DNA of 14,678 bases from Clostridiales bacterium (GCA_003537755.1 DPQS01000012.1:6188-20865), one strand, 5' to 3'; shown: positions 1-7,773, counted from the stretch's first letter. Numbers and translations are program-made. The notes: generated by a model not told the origin, from the sequence alone.

Positions 1-981
1 CCCTATTTTTTCCAGCGCGTACATCGCCGCCGTGGTGATTTGCAGCGCGCGCGGATCGGCAAGCCCCACGTCCTCCGCCGAATGTACCACCATGCGCCGC
101 GCCACCAGCATCGGGTCGCCGCCGCCCTCGATAATCCGGTGCGCATAATAAAGCGCCGCGTTCGAATCGCTGCCGCGGAGCGATTTGCAGAACGCCGAAA
201 GATAATCGTAATACTGGTCCTCCCCGAACGATAGCGATTTCTGTTGTATCGATTGTTCCGCGTCGGCAAGCCGCACGCGAATCACGCCGTCCTTATCTTT
301 CGGGGTGGTGTTTACGGCAAGTTCCAGCGCGTTGTATGCGTTGCGAAGGTCGCCTGCCGCCGTTTCCGCGATGTAATCCATGGCGTCGTCGTCGACAACT
401 ATTTTCATGCGGGCAAAAACTTTGTCGCGGGCAAGGGCGTCATTCAGACCTTTTTTGATGTCGGCGGTCGTCAGCGGCAAAAACTCGAACACACGACAAC
501 GGGACACGATGGCTCGGGTCATGCTGACGTAAGGATTTTCCGTCGTGCTGCCGATAAAGGTAATGTAGCCCTTTTCGATGGCGGGCAGCATACAGTCGCT
601 TTGCGCCTTGCTCCAACGGTGACATTCGTCAAGCAACAGATAGGTTTTTTGTCCGTAGGCGTTGAAACGCCTTGTGGCGTCGTCGATTACCTTTTTGGCG
701 TCGGCAACACCGCTGCTGACTGCGTTCAACTTTTCAAAATGGCTGCCCGTAGTGTTGGCAATGATGTTGGCAAGGCTTGTTTTGCCTGTGCCCGGCGCAC
801 CCCAGAAAATGCAACTGCCCAGTTTGTCGGCGCGGATTGCACGACAAAGCAGGCTGCCGTCGTAGATTATGTGGCTTTGCCCGATAAATTGACTAAGCAC
901 GACGGGGCGCATGCGTTCCGCCAAGGGGACGTTTGTTTCCTTGTCCTGCTGAAATATTGAGTTTTGTTCGTATTGTGCCAT
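1..981 (-). CDS. rarA: Replication-associated recombination protein A (RarA/MgsA), 3' part cut by window edge
   Basis: AAA+ ATPase of the clamp-loader-like RarA/MgsA/WRNIP1 family, which acts at stalled replication forks. The reading frame is open for all 327 codons from ATG at 981 to the window edge, so the C-terminal domains lie outside. Seen: PLAERMRP near residue 19, the typical RarA entry; Walker A GAPGTGKT at 61-68; Walker B LLLDE at about 115-119 followed by HRWSKAQ (the family usually has IHRFNKAQ); sensor GSTTENP at 144-150; SRCRVFE with the arginine finger near 161. The DECHRW variant is slightly divergent. No Shine-Dalgarno site precedes the ATG, and a -10 box ends 6 nt upstream, so the message may be leaderless. 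The next in-frame Met (24) would delete the family N-terminus, so 981 is kept. Family assignment is firm. Confidence 0.93.
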   Translation of the reverse strand, partial: MAQYEQNSIFQQDKETNVPLAERMRPVVLSQFIGQSHIIYDGSLLCRAIRADKLGSCIFWGAPGTGKTSLANIIANTTGSHFEKLNAVSSGVADAKKVIDDATRRFNAYGQKTYLLLDECHRWSKAQSDCMLPAIEKGYITFIGSTTENPYVSMTRAIVSRCRVFEFLPLTTADIKKGLNDALARDKVFARMKIVVDDDAMDYIAETAAGDLRNAYNALELAVNTTPKDKDGVIRVRLADAEQSIQQKSLSFGEDQYYDYLSAFCKSLRGSDSNAALYYAHRIIEGGGDPMLVARRMVVHSAEDVGLADPRALQITTAAMYALEKIG

Positions 982-987
982 ATTAAA

Positions 988-1016
988 ATTGTACCAAACT
1001 TTGCGGCAATTTGCAA
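988..1016 (-). promoter_or_regulatory. Predicted sigma-A promoter of rarA
   Basis: On the minus strand TTGCAA (1016-1011), a 17-bp spacer and TACAAT (993-988). The start codon A is only 7 nt past the last base of the -10, about where transcription should begin. A second, weaker box pair (TTGCTT, 16 bp, TATTTT) lies about 45 bp further upstream and would give a normal leader. Confidence 0.55.
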
Positions 1017-1162
1017 TGGTTTGCCGTATCAAATAAAATATTATTTACATTATTGCAAGCAAATAATGCAGGTAATCTTTTGTCTTGCGTGTACGGATTG
1101 CCGCAATAAAACATTTACAAACAAATGGCACCGTTACCGCGGTAGGTTTCGTCTGCCATTAG

Positions 1163-1191
1163 TTGCAACATACATAAAGTATTACTTAAAA
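1163..1191 (+). promoter_or_regulatory. Predicted promoter of the YkvI-like gene
   Basis: TTGCAA (1163-1168), 17-bp spacer, TTAAAA (1186-1191). It lies about 92 bp before the GTG start at 1283. The 982-1282 stretch between the divergent genes otherwise holds only a small palindrome TACCGCGGTA near 1137 and no gene that I can support. Confidence 0.4.
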
Positions 1192-1282
1192 TCCGCGCGC
1201 ATCGTTTTTGCAAAAGCAGTCTTACAAAATGAGTTACAGCACGAAAAAGTCTAACGTCAAAGCGCGCGGCATAAATTAAGAC

Positions 1283-2236
1283 GTGATAAAAAAATCGCTG
1301 AAAAACGCCCTGTTGTATGCTTCCGCCACCGTTGGCGTAGGCATGCTTAGCGGCAAAGAAAATCAACTGTTTGTTGGCGGCACGGCAAACGTGATGTTGT
1401 TTGCCGTTGTGTTTGCCTGCGCAAATTTCCTGTTCGGCGAGTGGGCGCGGCAAACAAACTGTCGCGACGGCGAAAGTTTGTGCACCGCAACTTTCGGCAA
1501 AGGCGCACCGCTTGCACTGTTTCTGTTGCTTGCGGCGGACACGCTTACGGCAACGGCAATTCTGAGCGGTACGGAAAGCGCATTGCAAAAACTGACGACA
1601 AACTTTCCTTTGCCGATGTTCGGCGTTGTTATCTGCCTTGTCGCGGCGGCACTAAGCAAAGGTCGCGGCAGGGCGGCAAGCATTGCGGCAAGAGTCAGCC
1701 TTGCTCTTGCGGCGATTCTGCTGGCGACAACTATCGGCGGTGATTACGCAGCCGCACCGCAACCGCCGATAAAGACAATGGTTTACGCTATGTTTTGCGC
1801 TACAATGCTGCTGGGACTGCAATGCAAAAATCACGGCGACACGACAGGTGAAAACGCACTTACTGCCGCACTTACGACTTTGTTGCTTACGTCGATAGTT
1901 TTGCCCATTGCACTGCGCGGCGGAATTACACCGGGCGGCAAATCATACATTGCCGTTCCTGCTGCGACGTGTTTCGTGCTGTCGGCAAGCACGGGCGTTT
2001 ACGCAACGACAAAAAATTCCATTGAATTCACCGCCTCCATTCTTGGCGACAAAAGTCTTGCCGCCTACGTCTACTTTGCCTTTTGCCTTGCCTTGTCAAT
2101 GGTCGGCGCAGACATCGCAATCAACTTCGGATACACGTGTGCTGCCGTCGTCGGCACAACGCTCGTATCGGTCAGTTTCGCGCTGAAACTATTAAAAAAA
2201 GCCAAAATAAAGAAAAATACAGAATTCTATGTGTGA
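1283..2236 (+). CDS. YkvI-like integral membrane protein (putative transporter)
   Basis: A 317-residue, very hydrophobic protein with about ten predicted membrane segments (roughly residues 10-22, 37-51, 77-94, 111-124, then six more to about 305) and a lysine-rich C-terminal tail. The first segment contains GVGMLSGKENQLFVGG, which resembles the GAGFASGxE motif of the YkvI family in the APC/LeuT-like superfamily; the length also fits. Substrate unknown. The start is the GTG at 1283: an in-frame stop lies two codons upstream, and the next Met is inside the first helix. No good ribosome site precedes it, so the start is less sure than the frame. It is transcribed away from rarA and converges on the 574-residue gene. 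The stop codon lies inside the terminator stem. Confidence 0.72.
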   Translation: MIKKSLKNALLYASATVGVGMLSGKENQLFVGGTANVMLFAVVFACANFLFGEWARQTNCRDGESLCTATFGKGAPLALFLLLAADTLTATAILSGTESALQKLTTNFPLPMFGVVICLVAAALSKGRGRAASIAARVSLALAAILLATTIGGDYAAAPQPPIKTMVYAMFCATMLLGLQCKNHGDTTGENALTAALTTLLLTSIVLPIALRGGITPGGKSYIAVPAATCFVLSASTGVYATTKNSIEFTASILGDKSLAAYVYFAFCLALSMVGADIAINFGYTCAAVVGTTLVSVSFALKLLKKAKIKKNTEFYV

Positions 2237-2260
2237 AATAGTATTCTGTATTTTGTTATT
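2216..2260. terminator. Bidirectional terminator between convergent genes
   Basis: Arms 2216-2230 and 2238-2252 pair at 14 of 15 positions around a 7-nt loop (AATACAGAATTCTAT against ATAGTATTCTGTATT). On the plus strand T-rich sequence follows (TTTTGTTATTTTT). On the minus strand the A-rich upstream flank supplies a U-rich tail. The stem contains the stop codon of the rightward gene, and the position suits ending both convergent transcripts. Confidence 0.75.
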
Positions 2261-2363
2261 TTTCGATATAGTTGGACGGTTTTGATGTAACTTGCGACAA
2301 TTTTTCCGCAAAAACCACCGCTTTTATTGCCGGAAAAAGGCAAATCCACCGATTGTTTACCCG

Positions 2364-4088
2364 TCAATCGTCCAGATATTCGGCAAAAACCTGTTTATCT
2401 TCGGCGCGGAAACTGGTCGCCTCGGGGGTTTTCGGAAACTTTTTGTCCGTCTTGCACAGCAAATAGTACGCCACTTGCAACTGATTTATTTTGTCGGGCC
2501 ACTTGCTGCCTGCACGAGTGTACAACTCGTCGTACTTCTGTTTGAGGTCGGCGGCGTTTACCGGCATAAGCGCGGCTGCGCTGCACAACGCCATTGCAAA
2601 CAATTGGTCGTCACCTGCAACAGACAGGTCCAGCCAGAAACACTTTTTGCCGCAGACAAACACGTTGTCGCGACAGCCGTACTGCACCATTCGTTGCAAC
2701 AACGATTCGTTCATGTACACGTGATTGTCCACGTCGGCAAGACGCTCTTTGCAAAAAGCAATCATCTCGTCCTTCTCCACCGACCCGACGGCAAGGCTGT
2801 ACCGTAGCAGGTTGGTAAGTTCGATATATTCAGGCTCGTTGCCTTCCGTTGCAAGTGCTTTGGTGTGCCCGATAAGCCCTGCGATGCCGACAAGTTTCTC
2901 CCTGTCGAAATGCGGCAATTCCTTGTCCACGTTGCCGAAACAAACAAACTCTTCGTAAATGATAAGCGGCTTGGAGAGCCAGAACGGGCGACAATCGAAG
3001 CCTGCAATGTCAAACTTCGCGCTGTAATCCGGGTCGAAATCTTCGTTGAGAAACTGCAAAAAGCACTGCGCAAAACTGTCCTCGGGGTAGCCTGCGATTA
3101 TGCGTAGTACGGCATTTCGCGCTGTTTCCTTGTCGTGACCGTTGTACAGTGCACATGCGCACACACGCAGGTAGTCGATTGCGCCGTAGCATGTGTCTGC
3201 AACGGGAAACAGTTCCTTGGCAAACTTGTAGGCGTATTCGTCGTTTTGCGCGACGTTTTCCGCAAACATAATCATGTCGCAAAGGTCCAGCGGACTGAAT
3301 TCGGCAATAACTGGCATTGCCAATTCCATAAGACGGGTAATCACCTTTTTACACTTCAGGTTTTTGTCGTCAAACATCACCGACAGTGCAACGCGAAGCG
3401 CACGCGACGAAACGTTGTCGAATTTGCACAACTTTTCGATAAAGCCCACCGCTTTGGTGCGCTTGTTGAGGTAGTACGCCGTCACAACCTGCGCTTCCAC
3501 CGTTTCGATGTCGTCGGCGTCTTTAAGCGCAAGCAACCGCTTGGCGTACAGTTGAAACTTTTCGTCGTCACCCTCCAGGAAAGATTTTTCCATCGTCAGG
3601 CGCAAATGGTCACGATATACCTTACTCTTGATGTCGTAAAAGTTGTCCTCGGCATACGCAGGCGCGTCCCACAATGTCGAATCGTTGAAAAAGTCGAGTT
3701 CCAGTCCCAAGCCGTCGTTGTCGTCGGGGACAAATTCGTAATGCGCAAGTTTGCTACGTTCGGCGGAAATTTTGTCGTCGTCGCGTGCGTAGTTGCGTTT
3801 GCCAATTAGCTTCGCCACGGTATCCTTGACGATATGTTCCGTCGGTTCGCCAAGCGACATCACGTCGGCAAACACGTTGTGGGTAAAGTAGCACTTGGCA
3901 AGCAATCGCCGCAACACCCGTACCGCCGCAATAGGCTCGCCCATTGCCGACAGACATCCGATACGGTTCAGTTGCGCTTCGTAGTCGTCGGGATAGGACG
4001 TAAAAATCGCCAGCGCGTCGAAGTAGCGAGAATGTTCCGCAAGGTTCAGCGCGGTATTAAATTTTCGTTTGGCAATGTCGATTATCAT
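2364..4088 (-). CDS. Hypothetical helical-repeat (TPR-like) protein downstream of hslO
   Basis: A 574-residue soluble protein with no signal peptide or membrane segment. The N-terminus (KRKFNTALNLAEHSRYFDAL, residues 8-27) and several later stretches (near 165-210, 255-300 and 310-345) read as paired amphipathic helices, like tetratricopeptide or other alpha-solenoid repeats. An acidic low-complexity patch around residues 115-140 separates the first repeats from the rest. I see no catalytic motif. The ATG overlaps the hslO stop as ATGA, so the two are almost surely co-transcribed and translationally coupled. Such coupling hints at a role linked to proteostasis or stress, but that is inference only. 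Transcription ends at the terminator near 2216-2260. The coding frame is confident; the function is unknown. Confidence 0.75.
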   Translation of the reverse strand: MIIDIAKRKFNTALNLAEHSRYFDALAIFTSYPDDYEAQLNRIGCLSAMGEPIAAVRVLRRLLAKCYFTHNVFADVMSLGEPTEHIVKDTVAKLIGKRNYARDDDKISAERSKLAHYEFVPDDNDGLGLELDFFNDSTLWDAPAYAEDNFYDIKSKVYRDHLRLTMEKSFLEGDDEKFQLYAKRLLALKDADDIETVEAQVVTAYYLNKRTKAVGFIEKLCKFDNVSSRALRVALSVMFDDKNLKCKKVITRLMELAMPVIAEFSPLDLCDMIMFAENVAQNDEYAYKFAKELFPVADTCYGAIDYLRVCACALYNGHDKETARNAVLRIIAGYPEDSFAQCFLQFLNEDFDPDYSAKFDIAGFDCRPFWLSKPLIIYEEFVCFGNVDKELPHFDREKLVGIAGLIGHTKALATEGNEPEYIELTNLLRYSLAVGSVEKDEMIAFCKERLADVDNHVYMNESLLQRMVQYGCRDNVFVCGKKCFWLDLSVAGDDQLFAMALCSAAALMPVNAADLKQKYDELYTRAGSKWPDKINQLQVAYYLLCKTDKKFPKTPEATSFRAEDKQVFAEYLDD

Positions 4089-4948
4089 TTGTTAAACAGT
4101 TTGTCAACGTCCTCTTGCTTGTAGACGTATTTTTTGTTGCAGAAATGGCAGCAAACCTCGATTTGTCCCACTTCGTCGATTATGCTTTGCGCTTCGTCCT
4201 TACCAAGCGACTTCACTACGCGGTTGATTTTCCTCTTGCTGCAACCACACTTGTAGCGCACTTCGCTGTCCTCGGTAAACTGCGGATCAAATTGTCCGAA
4301 AAAGCGCGTAATTACTTCGCGTGCGGTGCTGTGGTCGAATTGGTAACTCATTTCGTCCATGGCGTACATCACCGTTTCCACCTTGGACAGCAATTCCTCG
4401 CTGCAATTGGGCATAACCTGCACAAATACACCGCCTGCCGACGTGCACATTTTTTTGCTTACACCGACGCCCAGCGTTACGCCGCAAGGTTGCTGCTCGC
4501 TTGTTGCAAAGTAGTAGGCAAAGTCCTGCGCGATCTCGCCGCTGACAAGTTTGCTCGAGCCGACATAGGGTTGCTTCATGCCAAGGTCCTTTATTACCGT
4601 CAGACTGCCGTCGTTGCCGACCGCTTCGCCTACGGCAAGGTGTCCGTTTGCGTTAAGCGAGGTTTCCACTACGGGGTTGTCCACCATGCCTTTTACGTTT
4701 CCTTTGCCGTCGGCGCACACGGTGATTTGCCCCAGAGGTCCGCCGCCGTTAATTTTGATTGTAAGGTAGTCGGACTCGTTTTTCAGTTCCTTGCCCATCA
4801 TTGCCGCCATTGTAAGCGTGCGACCAAGTGCCGCAGCCGCCACCGGCGAAAGACCGTGAAGTTTAATGGCTTTGTTTACGATATCTTTTGTTTCAACCGC
4901 CGTCACGACAATCTGATTGTCGATTATTGCTTTTGTAAGTATTGACAT
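4085..4948 (-). CDS. hslO: Hsp33 redox-regulated chaperone
   Basis: Cytosolic holdase chaperone activated by oxidative unfolding of its zinc-binding C-terminus. The 287-residue product matches the family length. Seen: the N-terminal core with INGGGPLGQ (about 67-74), GKGNVKGMVDNP (about 81-92) and the zinc site CGC at 234-236 plus CHFC at 267-270, giving the CxC...CxxC arrangement. An extra Cys sits at 266, directly before the second pair. The ATG at 4948 is preferred over the in-frame upstream ATG at 4993, because GGGAG lies 7 nt upstream and the protein then begins MSILTKAIIDNQI as in homologues. It is the first gene of a leftward two-gene unit with the 574-residue protein. An exact palindrome sits just upstream of the ribosome site. 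Confidence 0.96.
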   Translation of the reverse strand: MSILTKAIIDNQIVVTAVETKDIVNKAIKLHGLSPVAAAALGRTLTMAAMMGKELKNESDYLTIKINGGGPLGQITVCADGKGNVKGMVDNPVVETSLNANGHLAVGEAVGNDGSLTVIKDLGMKQPYVGSSKLVSGEIAQDFAYYFATSEQQPCGVTLGVGVSKKMCTSAGGVFVQVMPNCSEELLSKVETVMYAMDEMSYQFDHSTAREVITRFFGQFDPQFTEDSEVRYKCGCSKRKINRVVKSLGKDEAQSIIDEVGQIEVCCHFCNKKYVYKQEDVDKLFNK

Positions 4949-4963
4949 GATTTTCTCCCGAAG

Positions 4964-4977
4964 CAAGCCGCGGCTTG
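4964..4977. promoter_or_regulatory. Perfect palindrome directly upstream of the hslO ribosome site
   Basis: CAAGCCGCGGCTTG is a 14-bp perfect palindrome. Allowing one bulged base, it extends by three more pairs (AAG/CTT). In hslO mRNA it would form a short hairpin ending next to GGGAG, so it may be a DNA operator or an RNA structure affecting initiation. It does not match the CIRCE or CtsR consensus. Confidence 0.35.
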
Positions 4978-5031
4978 ACTTCTTCAATATCAAATGACAG
5001 TTTGTTAATAAGGGACGATTCCGCGATACAG

Positions 5032-5060
5032 GTCACATGCAACGTCCTTTTTGTCACATG
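5032..5060. promoter_or_regulatory. Twin GTCACATG direct repeats upstream of hslO
   Basis: GTCACATG occurs at 5032-5039 and 5053-5060, 21 bp apart, so both copies face the same side of the helix. They lie within the roughly 270-bp gene-free stretch 4949-5217 in front of hslO, where I find no convincing sigma-A promoter. Binding by a regulator is inference. Confidence 0.3.
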
Positions 5061-5210
5061 AAGGGGCAGGGACACCCCGTTCAGTCGGTTTTTAACACGG
5101 CTTCGCTTTGCCCGGTATGACTATTTACGTTGAAACCTTTGCACTGAAACATTTATGTTGTCAATGTTGCCAATTGTTTCAAATGCGCCTCACCATCCGA
5201 ACCGCCCTAT

Positions 5211-5243
5211 AAACAAATTGCCACAAACGAAAATTTGTGGCAA
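5211..5243 (-). terminator. Rho-independent terminator of the ylxM-ffh-rpsP-khpA operon
   Basis: Perfect 10-bp stem TTGCCACAAA / TTTGTGGCAA (5218-5227 with 5234-5243) and a 6-nt loop. On the minus strand it is followed by TTTGTTT. It begins 15 nt past the khpA stop. Confidence 0.8.
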
Positions 5244-5257
5244 AAAGTAAATCGAAG

Positions 5258-5491
5258 TCAGTCCTGAATTTCGATGTTGTATTTTTTTCCTTCGCGGATG
5301 CCTACGGCTTTTGCAAGGGTGCGGATAGACATGGCAATTTTGCCCTGCTTACCGATTACCTTGCCGATGTCGCCTTCTGCAACACGGATGGAAATTGTTT
5401 CCACGCCTGCCTCGTCAACGAACGAAGTAATGTCGATTGCAGACTTGTCATCGACAAGTTGTTCGACGATATATTTTGTCAGTTCAACCAT
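5258..5491 (-). CDS. khpA: KH-domain RNA-binding protein KhpA (YlqC family)
   Basis: A 77-residue single type II KH domain protein. The signature VIGKQGKIA at about 45-53 has the GxxG loop G47-K-Q-G50 that contacts RNA. In Firmicutes KhpA pairs with KhpB/Jag and binds many RNAs, affecting cell division and envelope; that role is known of the family, not seen here. GGAG stands 7 nt before the ATG. It is the last gene of the operon, 15 nt after rpsP, matching the common rpsP-ylqC order. In many relatives rimM, trmD and rplS come next, but here a terminator follows. Confidence 0.93.
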   Translation of the reverse strand: MVELTKYIVEQLVDDKSAIDITSFVDEAGVETISIRVAEGDIGKVIGKQGKIAMSIRTLAKAVGIREGKKYNIEIQD

Positions 5492-5506
5492 AGCGACTCC
5501 GTGCGA

Positions 5507-5767
5507 TTACGCGTTTTTGCCGGCTTTCGGTGCGATTACTTCATTGCGAACAAGCAAAGTTTTGACGGTTTCGGTGGGTTGTACGCCGTTTGCGATCCAT
5601 TTCTTTGCCTTTTCCGTGTCAAGGTTAAGTTCTTCCGTCAAGGGATTGTAGGTACCAAGCAGGTCAACGTATTGTCCGTCGCGAGCCACGTGGCTGTCTA
5701 CGACAACGATACGATAGAACGGGTTTTTCTTGTCACCGAGTCTGGTCAATCTCATTTTTACTGCCAT
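5507..5767 (-). CDS. rpsP: 30S ribosomal protein S16
   Basis: An 86-residue protein with the S16 signature at its start (MAVKMRLTRLGDKKNPFYRI) and VVDSHVARDGQYVDLLGTYNP after it. It is a component needed for assembly of the 30S body. The start at 5767 is chosen over an upstream in-frame ATG at 5863 because GGAGGAAACTAAA leads directly into it and homologues begin with this Met. It follows ffh after a 120-nt spacer, longer than elsewhere in the operon. The spacer holds a small GC stem near 5840-5860 and no clear promoter. Confidence 0.97.
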   Translation of the reverse strand: MAVKMRLTRLGDKKNPFYRIVVVDSHVARDGQYVDLLGTYNPLTEELNLDTEKAKKWIANGVQPTETVKTLLVRNEVIAPKAGKNA

Positions 5768-5887
5768 TTTAGTTTCCTCCAAAAATATGTTTTTTGATTT
5801 GTATCTTAAAAGAATGTTTCTTCTTTCAGACTGATTAGGTTTGCGGCAAAGCTGCTGCCACATTGTTTTGCACAGGTGTTTGTCCGC

Positions 5888-7198
5888 TTAAAAAGGCAAT
5901 TTTTTGCTTTTGCTCATGCGTTTCATCATGTCACGCGTCTGCTCGAATTGCTTGATAAGGCGGTTTACGTCCTGCACTTCCGTTCCGCTGCCTGCTGCGA
6001 TACGCTTGCGGCGCGAGTAGTTGAGAATTTTCGGGTTCTGGCGTTCTTCCTGCGTCATGGACTGAATGATTGCCTTTTGCTTTTTCAACTGCACCTCGTC
6101 AACCTTTTTGTCACCGAGTTTCAGTTTGTTTGCACCGGGAATCATGCCCACAAGGTCATTGAGATCGCCCATTTTGCCAAGTTGGTCGAACTGCGCCATG
6201 TAGTCGTTAAGGTCGAAACTGGCTTCACGCAGTTTGCGTGCCATTTCCGTTGCCTGCTCTTCGTCAATTGCCAGTTGCGCGCGCTCAATGAGGGTAAGTA
6301 CGTCGCCCATACCGAGAATACGACTTGCCATGCGGTCGGGGTGGAACGGTTCGAGGTCCTCGGGCTTTTCGCCCGTGCCTACAAACTTGATAGGTTTGCC
6401 CGTAACTGCCTTGATGCTGAGCGTTGCACCGCCGCGAGTGTCGCCGTCCAGCTTGGTCATAATCACGCCCGTGATGTCCAACGCCTCGTCAAAGGTTTTG
6501 GCAACGGTTACTGCGTCCTGACCTGTCATACTGTCCACGACAAGCAACGTTTCGTACACGTCAACGGCGCGTTTGATGGCTTTAAGTTCGTTCATCAACT
6601 CTTCGTTGATGTGCAGACGACCTGCCGTATCGATGATTACGGTGTCGTAACCGTTTTTGTTGGCAAATTCAACGCTTTTTTCGGCAATTTTGGTCGGGTT
6701 GTCCTGACCCATTTCAAAGAAGCCTGCTTTTACCTTGCCCGCAACGATTTCCAACTGCTTGATTGCGGCAGGACGGTAAATGTCGTCGGCTACAAGCAGT
6801 ACCTTTTTGCCCTGCTTTTGCAGGTAGTACGCCAGTTTGCCGCACATCGTTGTTTTGCCCGCGCCCTGCAAACCGCACATCATAATGACGGTAGGCAGTT
6901 TGGGCGAAACACCAAGTTTGCTTGTGGTCGAGCCAAGCAAAGTAATCAGTTCTTCGTTGACGATTTTGATTACCTGTTGCCCCGGGGTAAGGCTTTTCAG
7001 AATTTCCTCACCGACGGCGCGTTCCGTCACTTTGCCGATGAAGTCCTTTGCAACGGCGTAGTTGACGTCGGCTTCAAGCAAAGCCACGCGCACTTCGCGC
7101 ATTGCCTGTTTGATTTCCAGTTCGGTAAGCGCACCTTTGTTGCGCAACTTGCCGAACACGTGATTTATTCTGTCCGTAAGATTTCCGAATGCTCCCAC
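5888..7198 (-). CDS. ffh: Signal recognition particle protein Ffh (SRP54)
   Basis: SRP GTPase that binds signal sequences on nascent chains and the SRP RNA, then docks with FtsY at the membrane. The 436 residues show the N domain (1-90), G1 GLQGAGKTT at 109-117, DDIYRPAA at 138-145 (DTYRPAA in most relatives), G3 DTAGR at 190-194, G4 TKLDGD at 248-253, and the M domain from about 300 to the end with SGTEVQDVNRLIKQF. The methionine-rich tail is short. The start is GTG at 7198: AAGGAG, which overlaps the ylxM stop codon, precedes it, and the next gene begins only 4 nt away. The coupling with ylxM is typical of Firmicutes. Confidence 0.97.
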   Translation of the reverse strand: MGAFGNLTDRINHVFGKLRNKGALTELEIKQAMREVRVALLEADVNYAVAKDFIGKVTERAVGEEILKSLTPGQQVIKIVNEELITLLGSTTSKLGVSPKLPTVIMMCGLQGAGKTTMCGKLAYYLQKQGKKVLLVADDIYRPAAIKQLEIVAGKVKAGFFEMGQDNPTKIAEKSVEFANKNGYDTVIIDTAGRLHINEELMNELKAIKRAVDVYETLLVVDSMTGQDAVTVAKTFDEALDITGVIMTKLDGDTRGGATLSIKAVTGKPIKFVGTGEKPEDLEPFHPDRMASRILGMGDVLTLIERAQLAIDEEQATEMARKLREASFDLNDYMAQFDQLGKMGDLNDLVGMIPGANKLKLGDKKVDEVQLKKQKAIIQSMTQEERQNPKILNYSRRKRIAAGSGTEVQDVNRLIKQFEQTRDMMKRMSKSKKLPF

Positions 7199-7202
7199 GT
7201 TG

Positions 7203-7508
7203 TCACTCCTTAACTACAAAATTGTTTACGGTTGTCACTACCGCTTGCATGTCGTTTTCGGCAAGAGCCTTGGCACATGCCGTCGTGAATTTACTGAGAT
7301 GCAACGCTTCTTCGAATCGAGTAAGCGTTTTTTCGCCCTTGACGATTGCGTCGCGCACGCCCTGCCGGGAAATACCCAGTTCGTCGGCAATTTCCGACAG
7401 CGAACAGTCGCAGTCGCAGTACAAATTCAGCGCGGCGCGCTGCTTGTCGGTAAGCAATGCGGAGTAGGTGCCGAGCAATTGAGAAATTTCCAGTTTGGAC
7501 AAAGCCAT
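7203..7508 (-). CDS. ylxM: YlxM family (UPF0122) SRP-associated helix-turn-helix protein
   Basis: A 101-residue homologue of YlxM/p13, encoded directly before ffh in Firmicutes and reported to modulate SRP GTPase activity. Seen: LLGTYSALLTDKQRAALNLY near the start (about 12-31), then a sigma-70 region-4-like helix-turn-helix, SLSEIADELGISRQGVRDAI. The ATG at 7508 has GGAG at a good distance; an upstream in-frame GTG at 7541 lies inside the leader hairpin and is rejected. First gene of the operon. Confidence 0.92.
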   Translation of the reverse strand: MALSKLEISQLLGTYSALLTDKQRAALNLYCDCDCSLSEIADELGISRQGVRDAIVKGEKTLTRFEEALHLSKFTTACAKALAENDMQAVVTTVNNFVVKE

Positions 7509-7529
7509 AATCAACTCCGTAAACAAACG

Positions 7530-7555
7530 CCTGTAAAGCACTTTCGCTTTACAGG
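7530..7555. promoter_or_regulatory. Perfect hairpin at the 5' end of the ylxM-ffh operon mRNA
   Basis: Ten perfect base pairs, CCTGTAAAGC / GCTTTACAGG, around a 6-nt loop. The predicted transcription start (about 7551-7553) falls in the first bases of the stem, so the message would begin with this hairpin, 22 nt before the ylxM ATG, leaving the ribosome site free. A 5' stability hairpin is my preferred reading. A terminator for rightward read-through is possible. Confidence 0.6.
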
Positions 7556-7558
7556 TCT

Positions 7559-7587
7559 ATTTTACACTTGTTTGCCCTTTGTGTCAA
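7559..7587 (-). promoter_or_regulatory. Near-consensus sigma-A promoter of ylxM-ffh-rpsP-khpA
   Basis: TTGACA (7587-7582), exactly 17 bp, TAAAAT (7564-7559) on the minus strand; 11 of 12 consensus bases. Transcription would begin near 7552. Confidence 0.82.
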
Positions 7588-7722
7588 GCACATTTCAAAC
7601 AAAAATTGTCGATTGTCCGACCTTTTTCTAAAAGCACGTTCAGAAGTTTCTTATCCTGCGTAATTTTTGGGTGCGCTGCGCTTATTTTGTATCATAAAAC
7701 ATAAAAGATATCAATTTAGCCA

Positions 7723-7751
7723 TTTACACGCAGCGAACATTCATTTATACT
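7723..7751 (+). promoter_or_regulatory. Sigma-A promoter of the SDR gene
   Basis: TTTACA (7723-7728), 17-bp spacer, TATACT (7746-7751), ten of twelve consensus bases. The leader to the ATG at 7813 is about 55 nt. Confidence 0.7.
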
Positions 7752-7764
7752 TACTATGTAAGTA
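7748..7764. promoter_or_regulatory. Operator-like palindrome over the -10 of the SDR promoter
   Basis: TACTTAC-TAT-GTAAGTA, perfect 7-bp arms with a 3-bp centre, covering the end of the -10 and the start point. A bound protein would block RNA polymerase, so a local repressor is likely. No regulator gene is in the window. Confidence 0.5.
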
Positions 7765-7773
7765 ATGCCCAAA

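Noticed and set aside
244..960. Long open frame on the plus strand opposite rarA
   Set aside because: It is the antisense shadow of the RarA frame, which has a full AAA+ motif set; the plus frame has no recognisable motif.
4949..5217. CIRCE or CtsR heat-shock operator before hslO
   Set aside because: No match to TTAGCACTC-N9-GAGTGCTAA or to paired GGTCAAA heptads was found.
5876..7213. 445-codon plus-strand frame covering ffh
   Set aside because: Antisense of Ffh, rich in His and Phe as expected from a shadow frame; Ffh on the other strand is certain.
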